From Pseudomonas alkylphenolica (GTDB taxonomy: Bacteria > Pseudomonadota > Gammaproteobacteria > Pseudomonadales > Pseudomonadaceae): a stretch of 64,000 bases of DNA. Below the pieces are notes generated by a model, which had not been told where the DNA came from, ran no database searches, and saw only the letters and a program-made list of their open reading frames with translations. This document shows positions 1 to 12,008 of this stretch, in pieces. The stretch's first letter is position 1. The number at the start of each line of letters is the position of its first letter. Both the position numbers and the translations under genes were made by a program. The DNA is taken from the NCBI RefSeq assembly GCF_000746525.1, contig NZ_CP009048.1, forward strand, positions 966,501-1,030,500. Direction: 5' to 3'.

Positions 1-93
1 TTATAAGTACAAAATAATTCCAGGCCGTCGCGTGCCTGCCCCTTTCCCTCTGTCTTGCAACACACCTCCAATAACGAGCGAGAGAGACCCAGC

Positions 94-867
94 ATGAAGA
101 ACTTCACCCTGATCAGCGGTCTGGCCCTGAGCCTGATGGCCGGCAGCCTGTTCGCCGCCGAAGAAACCTTGCGCATTGGCATCGAAGCCGCTTACCCACC
201 CTTTGCCTCGAAGAACGACAAAGGCGAGATCGTTGGCTTCGACTACGACATCGGCAATGCCTTGTGCGCGCAGATGCAGGTCAAATGCGTGTGGAACGAG
301 GTGGAGTTCGACGGCCTGATCCCGTCGCTGAAAGTGAAGAAAATCGATGCGGCCTTGTCGTCGATGACCATCACTGACGAGCGCAAGAAGTCGGTCGACT
401 TTACCCACAAGTACTACTTCACCTCATCGCGGCTGGTGATGAAGAAGGGCGCCACGGTCGATGACCAGTACGCCAGCCTCAAGGGCAAGACCGTGGGTGT
501 GCAGCGCGCCACCACCACCGATCGCTACGCCACCGAAGTGCTGGAGCCCAAGGGCATCATCATCAAGCGCTACAGCAACAACGAAGAGATCTACATGGAC
601 CTGGCATCCGGGCGTGTCGATGCGATTTTCGCCGACACCATCCCTCTGGATGATTTCCTGTCGATGCCGCGCGGTGCTGACTATGCCTTCGTCGGTCCAG
701 AGCTGAAGGACCCGAAATACGTCGGTGAAGGTGCCGGGATCGCGGTGCGCAAGGGTAACGAGGCGCTGGTGAGCAAACTCAACAAAGCCATCGACGACAT
801 CCGCGCCAACGGCGAGTACCAGAAGATTCAGTCGAAGTACTTCAAGACCGACATCTACGGCGATTGA
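94..867 (+). CDS. Periplasmic amino-acid-binding protein of an ABC transporter (basic amino acid type)
   Basis: This is a 257-residue type 3 solute-binding protein. It has a lysine-started signal peptide (hydrophobic residues 5-20, probable cleavage near residue 22) followed by the mature opening [17 protein letters not shown], typical of lysine/arginine/ornithine and histidine binders. The ATG at 94 is preferred over an upstream in-frame ATG at 55 because the signal peptide begins exactly there and a GA-rich ribosome site precedes it. It converges on the D-arginine catabolic genes. The P. aeruginosa dauBAR locus also has an amino-acid-binding protein gene beside it, so a role in basic amino acid uptake is likely (inference). 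No permease or ATPase is visible; they may lie left of the window or elsewhere. Specificity cannot be fixed from sequence. Confidence 0.9.
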   Translation: MKNFTLISGLALSLMAGSLFAAEETLRIGIEAAYPPFASKNDKGEIVGFDYDIGNALCAQMQVKCVWNEVEFDGLIPSLKVKKIDAALSSMTITDERKKSVDFTHKYYFTSSRLVMKKGATVDDQYASLKGKTVGVQRATTTDRYATEVLEPKGIIIKRYSNNEEIYMDLASGRVDAIFADTIPLDDFLSMPRGADYAFVGPELKDPKYVGEGAGIAVRKGNEALVSKLNKAIDDIRANGEYQKIQSKYFKTDIYGD

Positions 868-880
868 TCGCCGCGCTCAG

Positions 881-899
881 GGCCTGAAGCTTTCAGGCC
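881..899. terminator. Hairpin between convergent binding-protein gene and dauR
   Basis: GGCCTGAA and TTCAGGCC form an 8-bp stem around a 3-nt loop. The hairpin sits 13 nt after the plus-strand stop and overlaps the dauR stop codon. No strong T-run follows on either strand, so termination efficiency is uncertain. It is the only structure in the short convergent gap. Confidence 0.45.
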
Positions 900-1519
900 T
901 TGAGTTCCTTCAGGTGCTTGTACACCGTCGCCCGTCCCATCCCCAGCACATTGGCCACGTAGTTGGCCGCACTCTTGCCCTTGAACGCGCCCTCGGCGTG
1001 CAGGGCCAGGACCAGCTCGCGTTTATGCTCGCGGGTCAGTACGTTCAGGCTCAACTGGCGCTGGCGTAGCCAGCTGTTGAGGAAGGTATTGATACGCTCC
1101 TGCCAGTCGTCGCGAAACAGCGCGTCGGGCTGGGGAATCAGCTTGCTCGGCGACAGGAACAGGTCCAGCGCGGCCCTGGCGTTTTCGAACAGGGAAATGT
1201 TCAGGTTGATGCACAGCACTGCCAGCGGTGTGCCCGCCTCATTGCGCAATACGGTGCTCAGCGAGCGGATCTTCTGCCCGTCCCAGTTGAGCTTCTCGTA
1301 GGGGCCGATATTGGTTTCATCGGTGCCGGTCTCGAGCAGGTCTTCCAGCGCGGCATCATCACCGATCTCGCGTTTCGACAGGTTGTTGGCGATGTAGTCG
1401 ATTTTCTGGTTGCGCAGGTCGTGCAGCACCACCTCGGCGTGGGGGAAGAACAGCGTGGCAATGGCATCGGCGATGGCCCGGTAGTTGTCCAGGACAGGGT
1501 CGGGGCGAGGGGTCGACAT
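893..1519 (-). CDS. dauR: DauR, YheO-type PAS/HTH transcriptional repressor of D-arginine catabolism
   Basis: This 208-residue regulator has an N-terminal YheO-like PAS domain (about residues 8-120, with VVLHDLRNQKIDYIANNLSKR) and a C-terminal helix-turn-helix (about residues 150-206, with SAANYVANVLGMGRATVYKH). This is the domain pair of the E. coli YheO and P. aeruginosa DauR family. It lies downstream of dauA on the same strand, matching the P. aeruginosa order dauB-dauA-dauR, in which DauR represses the operon until D-arginine is present. The name rests on domain type plus this context. An inverted repeat upstream of dauB (3688-3724) is a candidate operator. Confidence 0.87.
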   Translation of the reverse strand: MSTPRPDPVLDNYRAIADAIATLFFPHAEVVLHDLRNQKIDYIANNLSKREIGDDAALEDLLETGTDETNIGPYEKLNWDGQKIRSLSTVLRNEAGTPLAVLCINLNISLFENARAALDLFLSPSKLIPQPDALFRDDWQERINTFLNSWLRQRQLSLNVLTREHKRELVLALHAEGAFKGKSAANYVANVLGMGRATVYKHLKELKA

Positions 1520-1593
1520 TCAGGCAGGCTCCAGGCGGTGTCAGCGCCCTTGGCACAAGGGCGCTGCGAGTGTGCCGCAATCGCGGCGGCGCG

Positions 1594-3685
<2,092 letters not shown>

Positions 3686-3687
3686 AC

Positions 3688-3724
3688 GAGTCTCCATATA
3701 AACTATTTTGTCTATTATGGACTC
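3688..3724. promoter_or_regulatory. Inverted repeat in the dauB promoter/leader, candidate DauR operator
   Basis: GAGTCTCCATA at 3688-3698 pairs with TATGGACTC at 3716-3724, apart from a two-base insertion, across 17 AT-rich bases. On the coding (minus) strand the proximal arm contains the dauB ribosome-binding GGAG. It is the only clear dyad in the 5' region of an operon with a dedicated repressor. Assignment to DauR is inference. Confidence 0.4.
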
Positions 3725-3769
3725 TTTGTTTATTTGGGCAATATCGTTGGTCTGAAAATGCTCAAAAGC

Positions 3770-3833
3770 ATCGCGGGGCAAGCCCGCTCCCACCGGTTGA
3801 ACACACCCTGTGGGAGCGGGCTTGCCCCGCGAT
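3770..3833. repeat. REP pair 1 (inward-facing units)
   Basis: A 23-nt REP unit at 3771-3793, with core GCGGGGCAAGCCCGC, faces its exact reverse complement at 3810-3832 across a 16-nt loop. It starts 14 bp beyond the rhlB stop codon, between rhlB and the dauB promoter. It is one of ten such pairs in the window. Confidence 0.95.
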
Positions 3834-3847
3834 GAATTACAACTTGA

Positions 3848-5287
3848 TCAGTGATGCTTGCGCGGCACTGGCTTGAGCAGTTCGGTCGGCGGCATCTCGC
3901 AGCTGATCTTGCGACCCAGCAGCTCTTCGATGGCCGGCAACTGGTAGGAGTCATCCTCACCGGCGAAGCTGATCGACACACCGCTGGTGCCAGCACGACC
4001 GGTACGACCGATACGGTGGACGTAATCGTCCGGATCTTCCGGCAAGGTGAAGTTGATCACATGGCTGATGCCGTCGATGTGGATGCCACGACCGGCGACG
4101 TCGGTCGCCACCAGCACGGTAATGCGGCCTTCGCGGAAGTTTTCCAGGGTCTTGATGCGCTTGTGCTGAGGCACGTCACCCGACAGCTGCGCGGCGTTGA
4201 CGCCATCGCGTACCAGGCGTTCTTCGATGCGCCGCACTTCATCCTTGCGGTTGGCGAAGACCATCACCCGTTCCCATTTGTTCTCGGTCACCAGGTTGTA
4301 CAGCAGCTTGTACTTGTCGCTGCCGGCAACGGCATAAACGTGCTGTTCGACGGTTTCGCTGGCAACGTTCTCCGGCTCGATCTCGACGATGGACGGGTCG
4401 GTGGTCCACTGCTTGGCCAGGTTCATCACGTCTTCGGTGAAGGTCGCGGAGAACAGCAGGGTCTGGCGTTCGCTCTTCGGCGGGGTCTGGCGGATGATCT
4501 GCCGTACCTGCGGGATGAAGCCCATGTCGAGCATGCGGTCGGCTTCGTCCAGTACCAGCACTTCGACCATGTCCAGGTGGGCTTCACCGCGTTGGTTGAA
4601 GTCCAGCAGACGGCCGGGGGTAGCCACGAGAATGTCGCAGTGGCGCGCTTCGAGGGCCTTGAGCTGCTTGTCGAAGTCCATGCCGCCAACGAAGGTCATC
4701 ACGTTCAGGCCGGTGTACTTGGTCAGCGCCGCGGCGTCCTTGGCGATCTGCACCACCAGTTCACGGGTCGGGGCGATGATCAGTGCCCGTGGCTCGCCCA
4801 TGTAGCGCTCTTTTGGCGGCGGGGTCTGCTGCAACTGGGAAATGATCGAGATCAGGAAGGCGGCAGTCTTGCCGGTGCCGGTCTGGGCGCGGCCAATGGC
4901 ATCTTTGCCGCGCAGGGTATGACCCAGCACTTGTGCCTGGATCGGCGTGCAGTAAGGAAAGCCCAGGTCATGGATCGCATGCATCAGCTCGGGCGAGAGC
5001 TTGAAGTCATGGAACCGGGTCTTGCCTTCTTGCGGCTCGACCACGAAATCTTCCAGCTTCCAGGTGGAGGCTGCAGGTTTTGGCTTGCGCTCACGGCGCG
5101 GTTTGGGCTCGGCCGGCTTTTCGGCGCGTGCCGGTTGGGCAGCCTCGGCTTCGGTCTTGAGCGGGGCGGCCGGGGCAGGGGCCATGGGTGCTGCGGGCGG
5201 CTGCATCACGGGGGCAGCGCTTTCGGTGGCGAGTTGCTCAACCTCGCTCTTGCCGAACATCTTCTTGAGTGCTTTGAGCACGGTCAT
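3848..5287 (-). CDS. rhlB: RhlB, DEAD-box ATP-dependent RNA helicase
   Basis: The 479-residue protein carries all DEAD-box motifs: AQTGTGKT at 134-141, [21 protein letters not shown], a [14 protein letters not shown] segment and [10 protein letters not shown]. The N-terminal 75 residues form a Pro/Ala/Lys-rich, probably disordered extension, after which the Q-motif region ([14 protein letters not shown]) begins. RhlB unwinds RNA for degradation by PNPase and RNase E; the rho-like helicase name comes from the E. coli family. It lies next to the dau operon, as in P. aeruginosa. Other DEAD-box helicases share the motifs, so the exact name depends on overall similarity and synteny. Confidence 0.88.
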   Translation of the reverse strand: MTVLKALKKMFGKSEVEQLATESAAPVMQPPAAPMAPAPAAPLKTEAEAAQPARAEKPAEPKPRRERKPKPAASTWKLEDFVVEPQEGKTRFHDFKLSPELMHAIHDLGFPYCTPIQAQVLGHTLRGKDAIGRAQTGTGKTAAFLISIISQLQQTPPPKERYMGEPRALIIAPTRELVVQIAKDAAALTKYTGLNVMTFVGGMDFDKQLKALEARHCDILVATPGRLLDFNQRGEAHLDMVEVLVLDEADRMLDMGFIPQVRQIIRQTPPKSERQTLLFSATFTEDVMNLAKQWTTDPSIVEIEPENVASETVEQHVYAVAGSDKYKLLYNLVTENKWERVMVFANRKDEVRRIEERLVRDGVNAAQLSGDVPQHKRIKTLENFREGRITVLVATDVAGRGIHIDGISHVINFTLPEDPDDYVHRIGRTGRAGTSGVSISFAGEDDSYQLPAIEELLGRKISCEMPPTELLKPVPRKHH

Positions 5288-5383
5288 CTCATCAATTGGT
5301 TAAGGAATGTACGCCGGCCAGTGTAATGCAAGAATCGGGCGCGGCGTAGTGGATTGCACTGACAACTACAGGGAAGTCTTCTT

Positions 5384-6139
<756 letters not shown>

Positions 6140-6176
6140 CTATTGACGTTAACTGAAACGCTTTAGCCGTTCAGTG

Positions 6177-6192
6177 TGGTACGCGCTTTGCT
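6177..6192 (+). promoter_or_regulatory. Sigma-54 (-24/-12) promoter candidate for aapJQMP
   Basis: The sequence TGGTACGCGCTTTGCT matches the sigma-54 consensus TGGCAC-N5-TTGCW with one mismatch, and the invariant GG and GC are exactly 10 nt apart. It lies about 185 bp before the aapJ ATG. A perfect 10-bp palindrome, GCAACGTTGC, sits about 45 bp upstream at 6122-6131. Amino-acid transporters in pseudomonads are often nitrogen-controlled, so an RpoN promoter activated by NtrC or a similar enhancer protein is plausible. The rest of the 336-bp gap 6041-6376 holds no gene that I can support. Confidence 0.6.
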
Positions 6193-6376
6193 ATGAAACT
6201 CCTGATGCGAGGTTACACGTTTTGGACGGTAACACCCGTTAGCGGTCCCCAAGGCTGTCACAGAACAGCGCATTGCGCCAATTGACCCAAAAACAAGCCA
6301 ACACGGGTCGGATGCGCCTCATAAGGGTGCGGTGCAATCCCGGCTCAACACAATAAGAGCAAAACTGGAGGTTTGA

Positions 6377-7405
6377 ATGAAGATGTTGAAATCCACCCTG
6401 GCAGTGGTTACCGCTGCTACCGTGCTCGGTATCAGCGGTATCGCACAGGCAGGTGCGACCCTGGACGCCGTGCAGAAGAAGGGCTTCGTTCAGTGTGGTG
6501 TCAGTGACGGCTTGCCGGGCTTTTCGGTTCCGGATGCCAAGGGCAACATCGTTGGTATCGACGCAGACGTCTGCCGCGCAGTGGCCGCAGCGGTGTTCGG
6601 CGATGCCAAGAAGGTCAAGTTCAGCCAGCTCAACGCCAAGGAGCGCTTCACCGCGCTGCAGTCCGGCGAAGTCGACGTGCTGTCGCGTAACACCACCTGG
6701 ACCAGCTCGCGTGACGCCGGCATGGGCCTGGTGTTCGCCGGTGTTACCTATTACGACGGCATCGGTTTCCTGGTCAACAAGAAGCTCGGCGTTTCCAGCG
6801 CCAAGGAACTGGACGGTGCAACCATCTGCATCCAGGCCGGTACCACCACCGAACTCAACGTCTCCGACTACTTCCGCGCCAATGGCCTGAAGTACACCCC
6901 GATCACCTTCGACACCTCCGACGAAAGCGCCAAATCGCTGGAATCCGGCCGTTGCGACGTGCTGACCTCGGACAAGTCGCAGCTCTACGCACAGCGCTCC
7001 AAGCTGGCCGCCCCGGCCGATTACGTAGTCCTGCCGGAAACCATTTCCAAGGAACCGCTGGGCCCAGTGGTACGTAAAGGCGATGAAGAGTGGTTCAGCA
7101 TCGTCAAGTGGACCCTGTTCGCCATGCTCAATGCCGAAGAAATGGGCATCAACTCGAAGAACGTCGAAGCTGAAGCCAAAGCCACCAAGAACCCTGACGT
7201 GGCCCGTATGCTCGGCGCCGACGGCGAATACGGCAAGGACCTGAAACTGCCGAAGGACTGGGTGGTGCAGATCGTCAAACAGGTCGGCAACTACGGTGAA
7301 GTGTTCGAGAAGAACCTGGGCAAGGAAACCCCACTGCAAATCGACCGCGGCCTGAACGCCCTGTGGAACAACGGCGGCATCCAGTACGCGCCACCAGTGC
7401 GCTGA
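6377..7405 (+). CDS. aapJ: AapJ, general L-amino acid ABC transporter, periplasmic binding protein
   Basis: This 342-residue solute-binding protein has a signal peptide ending AQA at residue 25. It has the longer form of the AapJ/BztA family, with typical segments GFVQCGVSDGLPGFSVPDAKG and a C-terminal LNALWNNGGIQYAPPVR. The start at 6377 follows a strong GGAGG. It is the first gene of a four-gene operon with both permeases and the ATPase downstream. The family binds a broad range of L-amino acids, especially acidic and polar ones. It is likely expressed from the sigma-54 site at 6177. Confidence 0.95.
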   Translation: MKMLKSTLAVVTAATVLGISGIAQAGATLDAVQKKGFVQCGVSDGLPGFSVPDAKGNIVGIDADVCRAVAAAVFGDAKKVKFSQLNAKERFTALQSGEVDVLSRNTTWTSSRDAGMGLVFAGVTYYDGIGFLVNKKLGVSSAKELDGATICIQAGTTTELNVSDYFRANGLKYTPITFDTSDESAKSLESGRCDVLTSDKSQLYAQRSKLAAPADYVVLPETISKEPLGPVVRKGDEEWFSIVKWTLFAMLNAEEMGINSKNVEAEAKATKNPDVARMLGADGEYGKDLKLPKDWVVQIVKQVGNYGEVFEKNLGKETPLQIDRGLNALWNNGGIQYAPPVR

Positions 7406-7471
7406 CGGTTGCGGCCTGCGGCGGCCCATGCCGCCGCAGGCTGTTCGCATCCCTTCCTTGCGGGGCATTAC

Positions 7472-8650
7472 ATGCAAAATCAAATCGGCGCACCTAAGGG
7501 GCTATCCCTTAACGATCCACGTGTGCGTGCGTGGCTGTTCCAGATCATCACCGTGGTCGCGGTGCTGGCTCTGGGCTGGTACCTGTTTCACAACACCCAG
7601 ACCAACCTGCAACATCGCGGGATCACTTCGGGCTTTGACTTTCTCGAGCGCAGTGCCGGTTTCGGCATCGCCCAGCACCTGATTCCCTACACCGAACAGG
7701 ACAGTTATGCCCGGGTTTTCGTCATCGGCTTGCTCAATACGCTGCTGGTGACCTTTATCGGCATCATTCTGGCGACCCTGTTGGGCTTCATCATCGGTGT
7801 GGCGCGGTTGTCACCGAACTGGATGATCAACAAGCTGGCCACCGTGTATGTCGAGACTTTCCGTAACATCCCACCGCTGTTGCAGATCCTGTTCTGGTAC
7901 TTCGCGGTGTTTCTGACCCTGCCGGGACCGCGGGGCAGTATCAACATCAACGACGCCTTCTTTATCAGCAACCGGGGCCTGAACATGCCCGGTGCTTCTG
8001 TGGCCGAAGGATTCTGGCCATTCGTCGTCAGCTTGGTGCTGGCCATTGTTGCCATCGTGGTGATGGTGCGCCTGGCCAACCGGCGCTTCGAAGCCACCGG
8101 CGAGCCGTTTCACAAGTTCTGGGTCGGTCTGTTCCTGTTCTTCGGTATTCCGGCGCTCAGCGTGTTGCTGGCGGGTAGCCCGCTGCACTGGGAAATGCCG
8201 CAGCTCAAGGGTTTCAACTTCGTTGGCGGCTGGGTGCTGATCCCCGAATTGCTGGCCCTGACCCTGGCGCTGACCATCTACACCGCTGCATTCATCGCCG
8301 AAATCGTGCGTTCGGGTATTCGCTCGGTCAGCTACGGCCAGACCGAAGCAGCCCGCTCCCTGGGGCTGCGCGAAGGCCCGACCCTGCGCAAGGTGATCAT
8401 TCCCCAGGCGTTGCGGGTGATCATTCCACCGCTGACCAGCCAGTACCTGAACCTGGCGAAGAACTCTTCGCTGGCGGCCGGTATCGGCTATCCGGAAATG
8501 GTCTCGTTGTTCGCCGGCACCGTGCTCAACCAGACCGGCCAGGCCATCGAGGTGATCGCCATCACCATGAGCGTCTATCTGGCCATCAGCATCAGCATTT
8601 CCCTGCTGATGAACTGGTACAACAAGCGCATTGCGCTGATCGAGCGGTGA
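7472..8650 (+). CDS. aapQ: AapQ, general L-amino acid ABC transporter permease
   Basis: This 392-residue inner-membrane permease has a first membrane span near residues 18-38, a large periplasmic insertion characteristic of AapQ/BztB, and the HisM-type permease core. The EAA loop (SGIRSVSYGQTEAARSLGL) that contacts the ATPase is visible near the C-terminus. I chose the ATG at 7472 (MQNQIGAPKG); the longer frame from 7409 is alanine-rich leader without homology. It is 66 bp downstream of aapJ and 10 bp before aapM. It pairs with AapM to form the transmembrane channel. Confidence 0.95.
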   Translation: MQNQIGAPKGLSLNDPRVRAWLFQIITVVAVLALGWYLFHNTQTNLQHRGITSGFDFLERSAGFGIAQHLIPYTEQDSYARVFVIGLLNTLLVTFIGIILATLLGFIIGVARLSPNWMINKLATVYVETFRNIPPLLQILFWYFAVFLTLPGPRGSININDAFFISNRGLNMPGASVAEGFWPFVVSLVLAIVAIVVMVRLANRRFEATGEPFHKFWVGLFLFFGIPALSVLLAGSPLHWEMPQLKGFNFVGGWVLIPELLALTLALTIYTAAFIAEIVRSGIRSVSYGQTEAARSLGLREGPTLRKVIIPQALRVIIPPLTSQYLNLAKNSSLAAGIGYPEMVSLFAGTVLNQTGQAIEVIAITMSVYLAISISISLLMNWYNKRIALIER

Positions 8651-8660
8651 GGATACGCGC

Positions 8661-9758
8661 ATGACTACCCATGTTTTCAAACCTGATATGCCGCCGCCGG
8701 TGAAAACCGTCGGCGTGCTGGCCTGGATGCGCGCCAACCTGTTCTCCAGCTGGCTCAACACCTTGCTTACGCTGTTTGCCCTGTACCTGGTGTGGCTGAT
8801 CGTGCCGCCGCTGCTGCAGTGGTCGATCTTCGATGCCAACTGGGTTGGCACCACGCGCGCCGACTGCACCAAGGACGGCGCCTGCTGGGTGTTCATCCAG
8901 CAGCGTTTCGGCCAGTTCATGTACGGCTACTACCCGACCGAACTGCGCTGGCGCGTCGACCTGACCGTGTGGCTGGCGGTGATCGGCGCGGCGCCGCTGT
9001 TTATCGCGCGCTTCCCGCGCAAGGCGATCTACGGTCTGAGCTTTTTGGTGCTGTATCCGCTTATTGCCTTCACCTTGTTGCACGGCGGCTACCTGGGCCT
9101 TAGCACAGTACCGACCAACCAATGGGGCGGGCTGATGCTGACCTTGGTAATCGCCACTGTCGGCATCGTCGGCGCGTTGCCGCTGGGCATCCTGCTGGCG
9201 CTGGGGCGGCGTTCGAACATGCCGGCGGTGAAAGTGGTCTGCGTGACCTTCATCGAGTTCTGGCGCGGCGTGCCGTTGATCACCGTGCTGTTCATGTCGT
9301 CGGTGATGCTGCCGCTGTTCCTGCCTGAGGGCATGAGCTTCGACAAGCTGCTGCGGGCGATGATCGGGGTCATCCTGTTCCAGTCGGCGTATATCGCCGA
9401 AGTGGTGCGTGGTGGCCTGCAGGCCATCCCCAAAGGCCAGTACGAAGCCGCTGCGGCGATGGGCCTGGGTTACTGGCGCGCAATGGGTCTGGTAATCCTG
9501 CCGCAAGCCCTGAAGCTGGTGATTCCCGGCATCGTCAACACCTTCATTGCCCTGTTCAAGGACACCAGCCTGGTGATCATCATCGGCCTGTTCGACCTGC
9601 TCAACAGCGTCAAGCAGGCCGCTGCCGACCCGACCTGGCTGGGCATGGCGACCGAGGGTTACGTGTTTGCCGCCCTGGTTTTCTGGATTTTCTGTTTCGG
9701 TATGTCCCGCTACTCCATGCATCTGGAGCGCAAGCTGGATACAGGCCACAAGCGTTAG
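8661..9758 (+). CDS. aapM: AapM, general L-amino acid ABC transporter permease
   Basis: This 365-residue permease partners AapQ. An N-terminal membrane span and a periplasmic segment containing [11 protein letters not shown] precede the HisM-type core; the EAA motif [20 protein letters not shown] is near residues 250-270. GAGG lies eight bases before its ATG, and only 10 bp separate it from aapQ. It is a standard family member with no anomalies. Confidence 0.95.
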   Translation: MTTHVFKPDMPPPVKTVGVLAWMRANLFSSWLNTLLTLFALYLVWLIVPPLLQWSIFDANWVGTTRADCTKDGACWVFIQQRFGQFMYGYYPTELRWRVDLTVWLAVIGAAPLFIARFPRKAIYGLSFLVLYPLIAFTLLHGGYLGLSTVPTNQWGGLMLTLVIATVGIVGALPLGILLALGRRSNMPAVKVVCVTFIEFWRGVPLITVLFMSSVMLPLFLPEGMSFDKLLRAMIGVILFQSAYIAEVVRGGLQAIPKGQYEAAAAMGLGYWRAMGLVILPQALKLVIPGIVNTFIALFKDTSLVIIIGLFDLLNSVKQAAADPTWLGMATEGYVFAALVFWIFCFGMSRYSMHLERKLDTGHKR

Positions 9759-9768
9759 GAGTGTTCCC

Positions 9769-10533
9769 ATGAGTGAAGCGATCAAACAGCCTGTGAGCCC
9801 TGAAGGCATTATTCAGATGCAGGGCGTGAACAAGTGGTACGGCCAGTTCCACGTGCTCAAGGACATCAACCTGAATGTGCGCCAGGGCGAGCGTATCGTC
9901 CTGTGCGGGCCGTCGGGCTCGGGCAAGTCCACCACCATCCGCTGCCTCAACCGTCTGGAAGAGCACCAGCAGGGCCGCATCGTGGTCGATGGCGTGGAAC
10001 TGACCAACGACCTCAAGCAGATCGAAGCGATCCGCCGTGAAGTCGGCATGGTGTTCCAGCATTTCAACCTGTTTCCGCACCTGACCATCCTGCAGAACTG
10101 CACCCTGGCACCGATGTGGGTGCGCAAGCTGCCCAAGCGCAAGGCCGAGGAAATTGCCATGCACTACCTGGAGCGGGTGCGGATTCCGGAGCAGGCCAAC
10201 AAGTATCCGGGGCAATTGTCCGGTGGTCAGCAGCAGCGGGTGGCGATTGCCCGTGCGCTGTGCATGAAGCCAAAGATCATGCTGTTCGATGAACCGACCT
10301 CGGCGCTCGATCCGGAGATGGTCAAGGAAGTGCTCGACACCATGGTCAGCCTGGCGGAAGACGGCATGACCATGCTCTGCGTGACCCACGAGATGGGCTT
10401 TGCCCGCACGGTGGCGAACCGGGTAATCTTCATGGACAAGGGGGAGATTGTCGAGCAGGCGGCACCGGACGACTTCTTCGACCGGCCGCAGAATGAGCGG
10501 ACCAAGCTGTTCCTGAGTCAGATCCTGCACTGA
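9769..10533 (+). CDS. aapP: AapP, general L-amino acid ABC transporter ATPase
   Basis: This is a 254-residue ATP-binding subunit. It has Walker [10 protein letters not shown] at 47-55, signature [15 protein letters not shown], Walker [13 protein letters not shown] and the switch histidine in CVTHEMG. The ATG at 9769 follows AGGAG by eight bases; an upstream in-frame ATG inside aapM is rejected. It powers import through AapQM. It is the last gene of the operon, and a REP pair follows its stop by 5 bp. Confidence 0.95.
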   Translation: MSEAIKQPVSPEGIIQMQGVNKWYGQFHVLKDINLNVRQGERIVLCGPSGSGKSTTIRCLNRLEEHQQGRIVVDGVELTNDLKQIEAIRREVGMVFQHFNLFPHLTILQNCTLAPMWVRKLPKRKAEEIAMHYLERVRIPEQANKYPGQLSGGQQQRVAIARALCMKPKIMLFDEPTSALDPEMVKEVLDTMVSLAEDGMTMLCVTHEMGFARTVANRVIFMDKGEIVEQAAPDDFFDRPQNERTKLFLSQILH

Positions 10534-10537
10534 CCCC

Positions 10538-10603
10538 ATCGCGGGGCAAGCCCGCTCCCACAGGTAAACCACAAAACCTGTGGGAGCGGGCTTGCCCCGC
10601 GAT
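10538..10603. repeat. REP pair 2 (inward-facing units)
   Basis: The units at 10539-10561 and 10580-10602 are perfect inverted copies around an 18-nt loop. The pair lies in the convergent gap between aapP and algW and probably also acts as a transcription boundary or mRNA 3'-end stabiliser. Confidence 0.95.
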
Positions 10604-10615
10604 GCTGTTAGCCCA

Positions 10616-11773
10616 TCAGTTTTCTTCTTTGGCTGCCGGTGCCGGCGGTGGACGCAAGCCGATTTCAGCAGTCAGCTTCAATTCCTTGCCGTTACGCATC
10701 ACCTGGATCGCCACCTTGTCGTTGGGCTTGATCCGCGCCACCTGGTTCATCGAGCGACGACCGTCACCCGCTGGCTCGCCATTGATGCTGAGAATCACAT
10801 CACCCAGTTGCAGGCCGGCCTTTTGCGCCGGACCGTCGCGGAAGATGCCTGCCACCACGATCCCCGGACGGCCCTGCATGCCGAACGACTCCGCCAGCTC
10901 CTGGCTCAGCGGCTGCACTTCGATACCCAGCCAGCCACGAATCACCTGACCGTGCTCGATGATCGCCTTCATCACCTCCAGCGCCAGCTTGGTCGGGATA
11001 GCGAAGCCGATGCCCTGGGATCCACCGGATTTGGAGAAGATCGCCGTGTTGATGCCGGTCAGGTTGCCGTTGGCGTCGACCAGGGCGCCACCGGAGTTGC
11101 CCGGGTTGATTGCCGCGTCAGTCTGGATGAAGTCTTCGTAGTTGTTCAGGCCCAGCTGGTTACGGCCGGTGGCACTGATGATACCCATGGTGACGGTCTG
11201 GCCGACACCGAAGGGGTTGCCGATGGCCAGGGCGACGTCGCCGATGTGAATGCTGTCGGAGCGGCCGATGGTGATCGACGGCAGGTTCTTCAGGTCGATC
11301 TTGAGGACCGCCAGATCGGTTTCCGGGTCGCTGCCGATGACCCGCGCCAGGGTTTCGCGGCCGTCCTTGAGTGCCACCACGATCTGGTCGGCGCCGGAGG
11401 TCACGTGGTTGTTGGTCAGCAGGTAGCCTTCCGGGCTCATGATCACCGCCGAGCCCAGGCTCGACTCCCAGCGCCGCTGCTTGGGCAGGTTGTCGCCGAA
11501 GAAACGGCGGAACTGCGGGTCTTCGAACAGCGGGTGCGCGGTCTTGTTGACCACTTTTGTGGTGTACAGGTTGGCCACCGCCGGTGCGGCAATGCTCACG
11601 GCGTCGGCGTAGGACACCGGCCCCTGCATGATCCGCGTGGTTTGCGGGGCCTGCTGCAGGTTGACGTCCTGGCTGGGCAGACCGACCCATTGTGGAAAGC
11701 GCTGGATGATCAGCAGGGCGATCAGCACGCCGACCAGCAGCGGCCAGGCAAAGTAACGCAAAGCCTTGAACAT
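10616..11773 (-). CDS. algW: AlgW, DegS-type periplasmic site-1 serine protease
   Basis: The 385-residue protein has one N-terminal membrane anchor (residues 7-25), a trypsin-like domain with His123 (NNHV), Asp153 (DLAVL) and Ser227 (GNSGGAL), and one PDZ domain (about 275-370). A single PDZ plus an uncleaved anchor identifies the DegS/AlgW branch rather than DegP/MucD. AlgW senses misfolded outer-membrane proteins and cleaves the anti-sigma factor MucA, releasing the envelope-stress sigma factor AlgU. The start at 11773 places the anchor correctly. It is divergent from the Nif3-like gene and convergent with aapP. Confidence 0.93.
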   Translation of the reverse strand: MFKALRYFAWPLLVGVLIALLIIQRFPQWVGLPSQDVNLQQAPQTTRIMQGPVSYADAVSIAAPAVANLYTTKVVNKTAHPLFEDPQFRRFFGDNLPKQRRWESSLGSAVIMSPEGYLLTNNHVTSGADQIVVALKDGRETLARVIGSDPETDLAVLKIDLKNLPSITIGRSDSIHIGDVALAIGNPFGVGQTVTMGIISATGRNQLGLNNYEDFIQTDAAINPGNSGGALVDANGNLTGINTAIFSKSGGSQGIGFAIPTKLALEVMKAIIEHGQVIRGWLGIEVQPLSQELAESFGMQGRPGIVVAGIFRDGPAQKAGLQLGDVILSINGEPAGDGRRSMNQVARIKPNDKVAIQVMRNGKELKLTAEIGLRPPPAPAAKEEN

Positions 11774-12008
11774 TGAACGAATCCTGGGAGTGGGCAGAGG
11801 GCCGCTTAACTGCGTGGGAGCGAGCGCGCGCGATCATACTGCCACCGAAGCGGTGCAGGAACTGTTAAATCGCAGCCGAGCCGTGGATACAGCGTGCAGG
11901 CCCCCAGGCAACCGCCGTCGGTTTCCCCAAACCCGGCGACGGCCCATAATGGCGGTCATTATACGGGGCCTTGCGCCGCGCTGAACTGCTGAATTGAGGA
12001 GTCTTTTC

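Noticed and set aside
6193..6376. A riboswitch or leader peptide in the long aapJ leader.
   Set aside because: I could not recognise any known aptamer core or a convincing short reading frame with ribosome site; the sigma-54 promoter explains the leader length.
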